From NCBI GenBank assembly GCA_039978895.1, contig JBDWAL010000059.1, forward strand, positions 72,727 to 136,726: a DNA stretch of 64,000 bases, in the 5' to 3' direction. Below the pieces are notes generated by a model. That model was not told where the DNA came from and made no database searches. It worked only from the letters and a program-made list of their open reading frames with translations. The translations under genes were made by a program, and so were the position numbers. This DNA is from Aliishimia sp039978895. GTDB taxonomy: Bacteria > Pseudomonadota > Alphaproteobacteria > Rhodobacterales > Rhodobacteraceae. The stretch's first letter is position 1, and every line of letters starts with the position of its first letter. This document shows, piece by piece, positions 17,105 to 25,811 of this stretch.

Positions 17105-18052
17105 ATGTCCGACACCACTTCCGCCACTGGGCCTCGTTCGTTTCAGGAGATTCTCCTGCGGCTCCAGACATACTGGGCGAGCAAAGGCTGCGCGATGCTA
17201 CAACCCTACGACATGGAGGTTGGCGCAGGCACGTTCCACCCCGCCACAACCTTGCGCGCGCTCGGCGAGCAACCATGGGCGGCAGCATATGTGCAACCGT
17301 CTCGACGCCCCACTGATGGGCGCTACGGCGACAACCCGAACCGTTTGCAGCATTTTTACCAATACCAGGTGCTGATCAAACCCAGCCCACCCGATTTGCA
17401 AGAACTTTACTTGGGGTCTTTGCAAGCCATCGGTGTCGATATGGATTTGCACGATATCCGCTTTGTCGAAGACGATTGGGAAAGCCCGACATTGGGCGCG
17501 TGGGGGCTTGGCTGGGAAGTCTGGTGTGATGGCATGGAAGTGTCACAATTCACATATTTCCAACAGGTTGGCGGCCATGATTGCCACCCTGTTTCAGGCG
17601 AGCTGACCTATGGTTTAGAGCGATTGGCGATGTATATCCTTGGCGTGGACCACGTGATGCAGATGCCGTTCAACGACCCAGATGCGCCAATCCCGCTGAG
17701 CTATGGCGACATCTTCAAGCAAACCGAAGAAGAATACGCGCGTTGGAACTTCGACGTGGCAAATACCGAGGTCCTGTTGCGTCACTTTGAGGAAGCCGAA
17801 GCCGAATGCGAGGCGATCCTCGCCCTTGAACAAGACGACCCCAAGACCGGTAAACGCATCATCATGGCGCATCCGGCCTACGATCAATGCATTAAGGCGT
17901 CCCATATTTTCAATTTGCTCGACGCACGCGGGGTGATCTCGGTCACAGAACGCCAAGCCTATATCGGCCGCGTTCGCGCGCTCGCCAAACAATGCGCGGA
18001 TGCGTTTGTGCGCACCCCTGCGGGTGGATGGACAGCGGAGGTCACGGCGTGA
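17105..18052 (+). CDS. glyQ: Glycyl-tRNA synthetase alpha subunit
   Basis: Catalytic class II subunit of 315 residues in the tetrameric (alpha2beta2) bacterial glycyl-tRNA synthetase. Recognisable segments are FQEILLRLQTYWASKGC at the N-terminus, QPSRRPTDGRYGDNPNR, SPTLGAWGLGWEVW and SQFTYFQQVGG. It starts a tight block of glyQ, DUF6446, a FkbM methyltransferase, glyS and a PPDK-like gene. The next gene begins at a GTG that overlaps the glyQ TGA stop. The usual length and intact motifs indicate a functional gene. Confidence 0.97.
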   Translation: MSDTTSATGPRSFQEILLRLQTYWASKGCAMLQPYDMEVGAGTFHPATTLRALGEQPWAAAYVQPSRRPTDGRYGDNPNRLQHFYQYQVLIKPSPPDLQELYLGSLQAIGVDMDLHDIRFVEDDWESPTLGAWGLGWEVWCDGMEVSQFTYFQQVGGHDCHPVSGELTYGLERLAMYILGVDHVMQMPFNDPDAPIPLSYGDIFKQTEEEYARWNFDVANTEVLLRHFEEAEAECEAILALEQDDPKTGKRIIMAHPAYDQCIKASHIFNLLDARGVISVTERQAYIGRVRALAKQCADAFVRTPAGGWTAEVTA

Positions 18053-18576
18053 ATGGAAAAATCGTCGGGAGCGTTCTGTTGATATCTGGTCTGATTGCAG
18101 GCGTGGCGCTGTATTACCTACAAATTTACGGCTTTTACACCGAGGTTGCGGATGGCCCCGGCGCAGATGTGCAATTGGTGTCTTATGTCTCGGAATCCCC
18201 TGAACCGATCACCTATTCGGACTTTAAAGCTATCGATGCGGATAGCTCTCCGATCCGGTTCCGTGCGTGTTTTCAAACGGATATGAGCTTACCTTTGCTC
18301 ACTGAAACCTTTGTTGGGCTGGATGCAACAGCGCCGCGCAACGCCCCGCACTGGTTTGAGTGCTTTGACGCCGAAGCGATCGCTGCTGAGGTTGAAGCGG
18401 GTACAGCGCTGACTTTCTTGGGTCAAAAGAACGTTCATTTCGGTGTGGATCGCATCGTGGCCATTTCTGAGGATGGGCGCGGCTACATCTGGCACGAACT
18501 CAATGAGTGCGGTGAAAAAGCCTATGATGGTACTGTTGTGGGCGAAGAATGCCCGGCACTTCCAGCGGCCAACTGA
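18049..18576 (+). CDS. DUF6446 family protein, membrane anchored
   Basis: Protein of 175 residues of unknown function that is regularly found beside glycyl-tRNA synthetase genes in Rhodobacteraceae. An N-terminal transmembrane anchor (IVGSVLLISGLIAGVALYYL, residues about 4-23) is followed by a periplasmic domain that starts YGFYTEV and contains the FRACFQTDMSL and PHWFECFDAE segments; its cysteines could pair. The start is GTG overlapping the glyQ stop (GTGA), supported by a perfect GGAGGT 6 nt upstream. The stop overlaps the ATG of the next gene. The function is not known. Confidence 0.82.
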   Translation: MNGKIVGSVLLISGLIAGVALYYLQIYGFYTEVADGPGADVQLVSYVSESPEPITYSDFKAIDADSSPIRFRACFQTDMSLPLLTETFVGLDATAPRNAPHWFECFDAEAIAAEVEAGTALTFLGQKNVHFGVDRIVAISEDGRGYIWHELNECGEKAYDGTVVGEECPALPAAN

Positions 18577-19247
18577 TGATGATCGCGCCAACCCCCATAG
18601 ATGCCAAAGACGCGCGTCGCAAAAAGCGACGCCGCGAAGCGCGCTTGCGTGCGCAAGGTATCCTGCAGGGGGTGGTGTCGATGTTGCGGCCCGGCGATGT
18701 CGTGTTTGATTGCGGTGCAAATGTTGGCGAGGTGACCGCGATGTTGGCCGCCACAGGGGCGACGGTGCATGCGTTTGAACCTGACCCGCTGGCGTTCGCA
18801 CGGTTGCAAGACAGGGTCGGCGGGATGCTCAATGTGCATTTGCACGCCGCTTGCGTTGGTACTCAAAATGGCACTGTGAAACTTGCCCGCGCTGACAATT
18901 TTGCCGCCGATCCCGAAAGCCGCACCACCCGTAGCAGTATCATTGCTGGTGGCACGGGCATGAATGACGACGACACTTTTGATGTCCCAATGGTTGATCT
19001 GATCGCTTTGTTGAAAATCTGCATAGCCTCGCAATCTGAGGTCGCTTTTGTCAAAATGGACATTGAGGGCGCAGAACTTGATCTGCTGGAGGCAATGCAC
19101 ACGCATGCTTTGTTTGACGATATCCGCCTGACTGTGGCTGAAACCCACCAAGGCAAGTTCTCCGAATTACGCCCCCGTTTCAAAGCGTTGCGCAAGACAT
19201 TTGCCGCGACCTACCCAAAAACCAAGGTGTTCCTTGATTGGATCTGA
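18576..19247 (+). CDS. FkbM family methyltransferase
   Basis: SAM-dependent methyltransferase of 223 residues. The glycine-rich SAM motif is VFDCGANVGEV (about residue 45), followed by the acidic loop HAFEPDPLAF and the later FVKMDIEGAELDLL, all FkbM signatures. The N-terminus is strongly basic (RRKKRRREARLR). FkbM enzymes usually O-methylate sugars or polyketides, but position between glyQ and glyS hints at a role conserved in this lineage. Its ATG overlaps the preceding TGA (TGATG), so translation is coupled. The substrate is unknown. Confidence 0.87.
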   Translation: MMIAPTPIDAKDARRKKRRREARLRAQGILQGVVSMLRPGDVVFDCGANVGEVTAMLAATGATVHAFEPDPLAFARLQDRVGGMLNVHLHAACVGTQNGTVKLARADNFAADPESRTTRSSIIAGGTGMNDDDTFDVPMVDLIALLKICIASQSEVAFVKMDIEGAELDLLEAMHTHALFDDIRLTVAETHQGKFSELRPRFKALRKTFAATYPKTKVFLDWI

Positions 19248-19274
19248 CCTGCTTTCCTGACTTAGGACGACACG

Positions 19275-21371
19275 ATGCCTGACCTTTTGATCGAACTCTT
19301 TTCCGAAGAAATCCCGGCCCGGATGCAAACGCGTGCGGCTGAAGATCTCAAAAAGCTGGTGACAAATGGCCTTGTCGAGGCGGGTTTGACATATGCGTCT
19401 GCGGGCGCGTTTTCGACGCCACGCCGTCTTGTTTTGTCTGTGGATGGTTTGTTGGATGCGTCCCCAACTGTGCGCGAAGAACGCAAAGGTCCCAAAGCGG
19501 ACGCGCCCGAAAAGGCGATTGAGGGGTTCTTACGCGGTGCGGGACTAACGCGCGATCAAGTGCAAGAACGCGAAACACCCAAAGGCAATGTTTTGTTCGC
19601 GGTGATCGAAAAGCCGGGCCGCCCGGCAGCGCAAATTGTCGCCGAAGTTTTGGAAGCAACCATTCGCAATTTCCCATGGCCCAAATCGATGCGCTGGGGC
19701 GCGGGCAGTCTGCGCTGGGTGCGTCCTTTGCATTCAATCCTGTGCCTATTGAGCGATGAAGCCGGCGCACAGGTTGTGGATATGTCTGTGGATCAAATCA
19801 CGTCGGGCGATACGACCGAAGGCCACCGCTTCATGGCGCCGGGCCGCTTTTCGGTCACATCTTTCGATGATTACAGCCAAAAGCTAAAGCGCGCCCATGT
19901 GGTTTTGGACGCGACCGAACGGGCTGCCGCCATTTGGAATGATGCCACGAATATTGCCTTCGCTGCTGGCCTTGAAGTCGTGGACGATCGCGGACTTCTG
20001 GCTGAGGTCGCAGGGCTGGTCGAATGGCCTGTTGTGTTGATGGGGGCCATTGCGGATGACTATCTTGAGCTGCCCGCAGAAGTGCTACAAACGTCGATGA
20101 AAGAGCACCAAAAATTCTTCTCTGTGCGCAACCCTAAGACGGGTCGGATCGAACGATTTATCACGGTAGCAAACCGCGAAACTGCCGATAGCGGCGCGAC
20201 CATTCTGGCGGGCAACGAAAAAGTCCTGTCGGCGCGTTTGGCCGACGCCAAGTTCTTCTGGGAAAATGACCTGCGCATTGCCAAGTCTGACATGAATGTC
20301 TGGACCCAAGCGCTTGAAAACGTGACGTTCCACAACAAACTTGGGTCACAAGTCGAACGGATCGAACGCATCGCTGCCCTTGCACGAGACTTGGCCCCAA
20401 TTGTGGGCGCAGACGCCGATTTGGCGGAGCAAGCCGCTCGTTTGGCCAAGGCAGATCTGTCATCTGAAATGGTCAATGAATTCCCCGAACTTCAGGGGCT
20501 TATGGGGCGGTATTACATCGAAGCTTCGGGCCAAGACGCCGCTGTTGCCGCCGCCGCACAAGATCACTACTCTCCCCTTGGACCGTCTGACGATGTGCCC
20601 ACAGCACCCGTGTCTGTCGCGGTTGCGCTGGCCGATAAGATCGATACTTTGACGGGCTTCTGGGCAATTGACGAGAAACCGACTGGCAGTAAGGACCCGT
20701 TTGCCCTGCGCCGTGCTGCCTTGGGAGTTATTCGGTTGGTTCTAGAGAATGATCTGACATTGCCAATGAAAAGTATCTTCAGTTCCTCGAATGAGATCGC
20801 AGGTCCTCGCACGAACGACGCCAATGAAAGTCGTTTTGCTGACGTCAACGAAATCACAGGTTTCTTCCACGACCGCCTCAAAACCTACCTCAAAGACAAA
20901 GGCGTGCGCCACGATATCATCGATGCGTGCATTGCGATGCCCAACAATGACGACCTTGCTTTGTTGGTGAAACGCGCGACAGCTCTTGCGGCGACTTTGA
21001 AAACTGAAGATGGCGGAAATCTTATCCAAGGGTTTAAGCGGGCCAATAACATCCTCACCCAAGCTGAAGAAAAAGATGGCGTCGAATATTCCTATGGGGC
21101 GGACGTGAAATGGGCCGAGACGGACGAAGAACGTGCGCTGTTTGCAGCCCTTGATGCGGCTGAGGGGAAGATCACTCCGGCGATGAAATCCCAAGATTTC
21201 GAACAAGCTATGACAGCAATGGCGTCGCTACGCGGCCCGATTGATGCGTTTTTTGATACGGCGAAGATCAACACGGACAATCAAACTGTGCGCCGTAACC
21301 GCATGAATTTGCTCAGCCGAATTCGCCAAACCTGCTTGGGCGTCGCAGATTTGACCCGGATTGAGGGCTGA
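19275..21371 (+). CDS. glyS: Glycyl-tRNA synthetase beta subunit
   Basis: tRNA-recognition subunit of 698 residues, the usual length, that pairs with GlyQ. Family segments include LLIELFSEEIPARMQ at the N-terminus, TPRRLVL, WPKSMRWG, VLMGAIADDYLELP, TSMKEHQKFFSV and an HD-like region FPELQGLMGRYY. The C-terminal anticodon-binding part ends with NRMNLLSRI. It is separated from glyQ by two small genes that are all in tight succession, so the synthetase subunits are probably made from one transcript. Confidence 0.97.
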   Translation: MPDLLIELFSEEIPARMQTRAAEDLKKLVTNGLVEAGLTYASAGAFSTPRRLVLSVDGLLDASPTVREERKGPKADAPEKAIEGFLRGAGLTRDQVQERETPKGNVLFAVIEKPGRPAAQIVAEVLEATIRNFPWPKSMRWGAGSLRWVRPLHSILCLLSDEAGAQVVDMSVDQITSGDTTEGHRFMAPGRFSVTSFDDYSQKLKRAHVVLDATERAAAIWNDATNIAFAAGLEVVDDRGLLAEVAGLVEWPVVLMGAIADDYLELPAEVLQTSMKEHQKFFSVRNPKTGRIERFITVANRETADSGATILAGNEKVLSARLADAKFFWENDLRIAKSDMNVWTQALENVTFHNKLGSQVERIERIAALARDLAPIVGADADLAEQAARLAKADLSSEMVNEFPELQGLMGRYYIEASGQDAAVAAAAQDHYSPLGPSDDVPTAPVSVAVALADKIDTLTGFWAIDEKPTGSKDPFALRRAALGVIRLVLENDLTLPMKSIFSSSNEIAGPRTNDANESRFADVNEITGFFHDRLKTYLKDKGVRHDIIDACIAMPNNDDLALLVKRATALAATLKTEDGGNLIQGFKRANNILTQAEEKDGVEYSYGADVKWAETDEERALFAALDAAEGKITPAMKSQDFEQAMTAMASLRGPIDAFFDTAKINTDNQTVRRNRMNLLSRIRQTCLGVADLTRIEG

Positions 21372-21473
21372 TTTAACACACGGTTGCTGGTATCAAATGT
21401 AATCCTTGCTAGCTAAGGGAAACTGCCTATTCTGCGCGAACGCCTAGACTTGCCGCAGTGCAGAAAGATATGC

Positions 21474-24011
21474 ATGGACACGCACCCGCATACGACCCTT
21501 GTCACCCCCACGGCACCGATCTCTAACGAGACGCACGGGGGACGCGCCAAATGCCTGCAACGGCTGGTAAGATTGGACTTGCCAGTTCCCACAACCGTCG
21601 CGTTGTCGTTCTCAGCCGTCAAAAAGATTGCTGAGGGCGAATTGCCCGATTTGGACAAAATCGTCTCGCAATTCGCGGATGATACGCTGTTATGTGTGCG
21701 CCCCTCGTCTGAGGACCCAGACTGGGGCGGGCCGGGGGCGATTTTGAACATCGGCATGAACAACGCGCGCAATGTTGAGATGAGCGAAACAATCGGTGCG
21801 TCTGCGGCCGCAGCTCTTTATTCGCGGTTTGTGCAATCTTACGCTGTGAATGTCGCCAGACTTGATCCCGACATGTTCGATGATCTGCCGGAAGACCCCA
21901 TCGAAGCCTTGCGCGCGGCCCTAGCGGCCTATGAAGCGGAAGCCGAAGAAGAATTTCCGCAAGACCCAGCGCGGCAACTATCGGATGTGTTGAAATCCAT
22001 GGCGCGTGCATGGGATGGAACGTCTGCGCGGTTGCTGCGCCAAGCAAAAGGCGCGCCACCTGAGGCAGGCTTGGGGTTGGTCGTGCAACAATTGGTGTTC
22101 GGCTTGGGGCAAGGCGAATGCGGCTCGGGTGTGTTGCAATTGGTCAATTCAACGACGGGTTTGCAGCAGATCACAGGGCGTTACCTGAGCCAAAGTCAGG
22201 GGCGAGACGCGCTGAAACTCAAGGATCAAGCGCTTTACTTAACACGCGACCCACGCGGCCCCTCCCTTGAGGAGGCCGCGCCCGAAGCCTTTGCGGCACT
22301 GAAAACAGATGCGGCCTTGATGCGCAAACGGCTGCGCGAGGAAATGCAGGTCGAGTTTGCGATTGAGAACGGGACTGTCCACATTCTGGATGGGGTGCGG
22401 GTGCAACGTTCTGCGCGCGCAGCGTTGCGGATTTTGATCGAGCTGGTTGAAGACGGTATTATTCCCGAGCAGGAAGCTATTATGCGTCTGCCGCCGCGCG
22501 CATTAAATGAATTGCTGCACCGACAATTGGACCCTAAAGCACCGCGTGATCAAATCGGGCAGGGCATCGCGGCCAGTCCGGGGGCAGCTTCGGGGCGGAT
22601 TGTGTTCTCGTCGGCCGAAGCGCAAGCCAGTGCCGCGCGCAACGAAGCGTGCATTCTTGTGCGCCGCGAAACCAATCCAGAAGATATTCGCGGCATGCAT
22701 GTCGCCGCCGCTGTCTTGACGGAAAAAGGCGGGATCACCAGCCACGCAGCCGTCATTGGACGCGGTTTGGGCCTACCTTGCGTGGTCGGGGCGTCGAACA
22801 TACGGTTTCAGACGCGCAACAAGATTTTGACCGCAACCGATGGGCGGACCTTCCACGAAGGCGATGTGATCACGGTTGATGGCACGTCCGGCCAAGTGCT
22901 TGCGGGCAGCCCGCCGATGCTGGAAGCTGCAATGGATGATGCGTTCCAAAAGCTGATGGATTGGGCTGATGCAGCACGTGACATTGGCATTCGCGCCAAC
23001 GCTGATACGCCAGCGGATGCGAAAACGGCCCGCAATTTCGACGCACAAGGGATTGGGCTTTGCAGAACTGAGCACATGTTCTTCCAAGCCGATAGACTGA
23101 CGGTAATGCGCGAGATGATCTTCACCGATAACCCGGATGATCGGGGCGACGTATTGGCCCGGCTTCTGCCGATGCAGCGCGCAGATTTCACCGAGTTGTT
23201 TGAGATCATGCACGGGTTGCCCGTGTGTATCCGCTTGTTTGACCCGCCGTTGCACGAATTTTTGCCCCATGACCGATCCGGGCAACGTGAACTGGCCGAA
23301 GCGCTTGATTTGCCTTTGTCAGATGTGACGCGCCGGGTGGAAGCGATGAGCGAATATAACCCGATGTTGGGTATGCGTGGCGTCCGTTTGGGAATAACGG
23401 TGCCTGAAATCTACGAAATGCAGGCGCGTGCGATTTTTGAAGCCACGGTTGCGGCCAGCAAAGATGGCGATGCGGTCGTGCCAGAGATTATGATCCCTTT
23501 GGTGTCGGCCAATCGCGAAGTCGAATTGGTGAAGTCCCGGATTGATGCCGTGGCGGCGGCCGTCCGCTTGGAAACCTATACTGATTTCGACTATCGGCTT
23601 GGCGTCATGGTGGAAACACCACGGGCTGCGTTGCGGGCCGCCGAAATTGCGCCACATTGTGCTTTTATGAGCTTTGGCACCAACGATTTGACTCAGATGA
23701 CCTATGGTTTGTCGCGCGATGATGCGGGGCGGTTCATGTCGGCCTATGTGAACCAAGGAGTCTATGCAGAAGACCCGTTCCATTCGCTTGATGTGGAGGG
23801 CGTGGGTGAGTTGCTGAAGCTTGGTGCAGAGCGCGGAAGATCCACGCAACCGGATGTGACTTTGTCGATTTGCGGCGAACACGGAGGCAATCCCGAATCG
23901 ATTGCGTTTTGCCGCGCGGCCGGTTTTGACTACGTGTCTTGCTCTCCGTTCCGAGTTCCTGTGGCGCGTCTTGCCGCAGCGCAACTGGCAATTGGTGACA
24001 AAATAAGCTGA
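21474..24011 (+). CDS. PEP-utilizing enzyme, pyruvate-phosphate-dikinase-like
   Basis: Enzyme of 845 residues with PPDK architecture: an N-terminal ATP-grasp-like region, a phosphohistidine domain (GGITSHAAVIGRG, about residue 430) and a C-terminal PEP/pyruvate TIM barrel (IGLCRTEHMFF, LGMRGVRLG, SFGTNDLTQM, and a catalytic cysteine in SCSPFRVP). The phosphohistidine and barrel parts keep the catalytic residues. The N-terminal nucleotide-binding part departs from canonical PPDK: VRPSSEDPDWGGPGAILN stands where an SGARVSMPGMMDTVLN-like motif is expected. It may be a PPDK paralogue with a changed phosphate donor. I start at ATG (MDTHPH) rather than an upstream TTG. Confidence 0.82.
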   Translation: MDTHPHTTLVTPTAPISNETHGGRAKCLQRLVRLDLPVPTTVALSFSAVKKIAEGELPDLDKIVSQFADDTLLCVRPSSEDPDWGGPGAILNIGMNNARNVEMSETIGASAAAALYSRFVQSYAVNVARLDPDMFDDLPEDPIEALRAALAAYEAEAEEEFPQDPARQLSDVLKSMARAWDGTSARLLRQAKGAPPEAGLGLVVQQLVFGLGQGECGSGVLQLVNSTTGLQQITGRYLSQSQGRDALKLKDQALYLTRDPRGPSLEEAAPEAFAALKTDAALMRKRLREEMQVEFAIENGTVHILDGVRVQRSARAALRILIELVEDGIIPEQEAIMRLPPRALNELLHRQLDPKAPRDQIGQGIAASPGAASGRIVFSSAEAQASAARNEACILVRRETNPEDIRGMHVAAAVLTEKGGITSHAAVIGRGLGLPCVVGASNIRFQTRNKILTATDGRTFHEGDVITVDGTSGQVLAGSPPMLEAAMDDAFQKLMDWADAARDIGIRANADTPADAKTARNFDAQGIGLCRTEHMFFQADRLTVMREMIFTDNPDDRGDVLARLLPMQRADFTELFEIMHGLPVCIRLFDPPLHEFLPHDRSGQRELAEALDLPLSDVTRRVEAMSEYNPMLGMRGVRLGITVPEIYEMQARAIFEATVAASKDGDAVVPEIMIPLVSANREVELVKSRIDAVAAAVRLETYTDFDYRLGVMVETPRAALRAAEIAPHCAFMSFGTNDLTQMTYGLSRDDAGRFMSAYVNQGVYAEDPFHSLDVEGVGELLKLGAERGRSTQPDVTLSICGEHGGNPESIAFCRAAGFDYVSCSPFRVPVARLAAAQLAIGDKIS

Positions 24012-24143
24012 GCTTGTTCCTGATTTGCGCTATATTTCGTTGCTGGCGCTATATGTGCCGGTCACATCGCATTCACCTTGAGTTTCCCGTAAAAGGCGAA
24101 GGGCTGGACGCGCCCGAGCTTTCAAGTTACGCCCTCGCCAGAT

Positions 24144-24158
24144 TTAACTAATCGTTAA
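24144..24158. promoter_or_regulatory. CtrA-type site before the SleB-like gene
   Basis: TTAACTAATCGTTAA matches the alphaproteobacterial CtrA full-site consensus TTAA-N7-TTAA exactly. It ends 5 bp before the start codon of the wall-hydrolase gene, so bound CtrA would cover the start region and most likely repress, unless transcription starts elsewhere. A chance match is possible in such an AT-rich leader. Confidence 0.45.
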
Positions 24159-24163
24159 GGCTT

Positions 24164-24796
24164 ATGCGGACATTTGCTGCCATATCTTTTGTACTAAGCG
24201 TGCTGGCTTCTGCTGGGGCTGTATCTGCGTCAGATGACGCGGTGCGCGAGCTGCAGCAATTGGAACAGCGGGGGCTGAGCCGCTTGAAGCCGGGTCGTAT
24301 GGAAGAGCTGTTAAGCGCTCCGACGCCAAGCCATTCCGGTGTGCAATTCTCCAAAGCTTGGCTAGATGCGCAACCTTCCGCGACAGGTGGGGAGTCCCTA
24401 AAGTGCCTGAGCGAGGCCCTGTATTTTGAAGCCCGCGGCGAAACCGTGAAAGGTCAATTCGCGGTCGCGGAGGTCATCGTGAACCGCGTGAAATCTAGCC
24501 GTTTCCCAAGCACAATCTGCGGCGTGATCAATCAAGGCACGGGTCGCAAATATGCCTGCCAATTTACTTATACTTGCGATGGTCGCGCCGAACGGATCGG
24601 CGAGCCTGCAACCTATGTTCGGGTTCAAAAGGTTGCCAAAGCGATGTTGGATGGCCGTGTGGCCCCTTTGACCAGTGGCGCAACCCACTACCATACGACC
24701 GCTGTGCGCCCCAAATGGGCCCGGGTCTATACACGCACAGCCAAGATCGGCGTGCATATCTTTTATCGCCACACATATCGTTCCGCCTCTAACTGA
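24164..24796 (+). CDS. Cell wall hydrolase, SleB family
   Basis: Exported peptidoglycan hydrolase of 210 residues. A signal peptide covers about residues 1-21 (ISFVLSVLASAGAVSA). The SleB (Hydrolase_2) domain begins near residue 85 with CLSEALYFEARGETVKGQ, where the glutamates of EARGE are the likely catalytic residues, and continues with AEVIVNRVKSSRFPSTICGV and GATHYHT. These enzymes are lytic transglycosylase-like and act in wall remodelling during growth or division. The gene stands alone. A perfect CtrA-type site overlaps its leader, which would tie it to the cell cycle. Confidence 0.9.
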   Translation: MRTFAAISFVLSVLASAGAVSASDDAVRELQQLEQRGLSRLKPGRMEELLSAPTPSHSGVQFSKAWLDAQPSATGGESLKCLSEALYFEARGETVKGQFAVAEVIVNRVKSSRFPSTICGVINQGTGRKYACQFTYTCDGRAERIGEPATYVRVQKVAKAMLDGRVAPLTSGATHYHTTAVRPKWARVYTRTAKIGVHIFYRHTYRSASN

Positions 24797-24889
24797 CGTT
24801 TTTGAGCGGTTTGCAGCCGCTTTGGCGACTTTTCTTGTCCAGTTCGGGGCGTTATACGTGCGCAAAATGCCTATGGGGGGACCTGGCCA

Positions 24890-25807
24890 ATGAGTTCTGA
24901 AATTCGCCTTGCGTTTGCGCATCCATCTGAGCGGGCAGAAGCCACGGCAGAGGGGCCTTTGGACCGTATTTCTGTGCGCGATCACACGGTCGATGTCGAA
25001 ATTGGTGCGTTTCAGGCAGAGCGCGGCGTCACCCAAAGGGTGTGTTTCAACATCGTTGTGGAAGTGCGCCCTTTGACCGGGCCAATTGACGACGATGTGG
25101 ATCGCATCCTGAGCTACGATAAAATCACCGAGGCTGTGCAATTTGAATTGGCGGATGAACGGCTGAACCTCCTTGAGACCGTGGCTGAGCGCGTCGCGGA
25201 TCGCATCTTGCTGGAACCTCAAGCCATTCGGGCCTTTGTGCGGGTCGAGAAATTGGATCGCGGCCCTGGCGCCTTAGGCGTCGAGATCGTGCGCGAACGC
25301 ACCGCCGTTCAACCCGCAGAAAACCTTGAAGATTCGCCAATTCCCGAAATTGTTTACTTGTCGAATGCAGCCATTGCATCCCCACATCTGAGCAGATGGA
25401 TCGATCAACTTGCCGCAAAGGACAAACCGTTGATCCTGTGTGTGGGGGCGGCTGATGAAGACTTGCCGACAGCGGGCCACCCCATGGCACAGCGCCGTAT
25501 CGAGCTGCTGGCCATCGAGCAAAACGCGTGGGTTTTGGCCGGACGTGATGCGCGCTGCAAAGTAGTAGACACCCGCACAGAGCTGGATTGGGCGATGCGC
25601 AATGGCCAGATTTGTGTGTGGGCGCCCTCCAAGATCGTGTTGGATGCTGTGGAAAGCCCGGATACCAAAACCGATGATGCGGTGGCGCTGGCGGCATGGT
25701 TCGCGGCCACATGTGACGCGTCAGACATGGTGTTGATTGGCGAACGCCCCGTGGACGACGTCGCAGTCCCGTTGCGTAGCAGGTCTGTGCTGGATGAAAC
25801 CCTTTGA
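24890..25807 (+). CDS. folB: Dihydroneopterin aldolase with an extra C-terminal domain
   Basis: The N-terminal part (about residues 23-140) is a FolB domain: DRISVRDHTVDVEIGAF, the ILSYDKITEAV region and LNLLETVAERVADRIL, with the catalytic-type lysine and glutamate positions kept. FolB converts dihydroneopterin to hydroxymethyl-dihydropterin for folate. About 160 further residues follow. They resemble the amino-acid-kinase fold (LILCVGAADEDLP, MAQRRIELLAIEQNAWVL, VWAPSKIVLDAV, TKTDDAVALAAWFAATC). Normal FolB has about 120 residues. The next gene is folP, so the folate role is secure. The role of the C-terminal half is unknown. Confidence 0.85.
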   Translation: MSSEIRLAFAHPSERAEATAEGPLDRISVRDHTVDVEIGAFQAERGVTQRVCFNIVVEVRPLTGPIDDDVDRILSYDKITEAVQFELADERLNLLETVAERVADRILLEPQAIRAFVRVEKLDRGPGALGVEIVRERTAVQPAENLEDSPIPEIVYLSNAAIASPHLSRWIDQLAAKDKPLILCVGAADEDLPTAGHPMAQRRIELLAIEQNAWVLAGRDARCKVVDTRTELDWAMRNGQICVWAPSKIVLDAVESPDTKTDDAVALAAWFAATCDASDMVLIGERPVDDVAVPLRSRSVLDETL

Positions 25808-25811
25808 CGTT

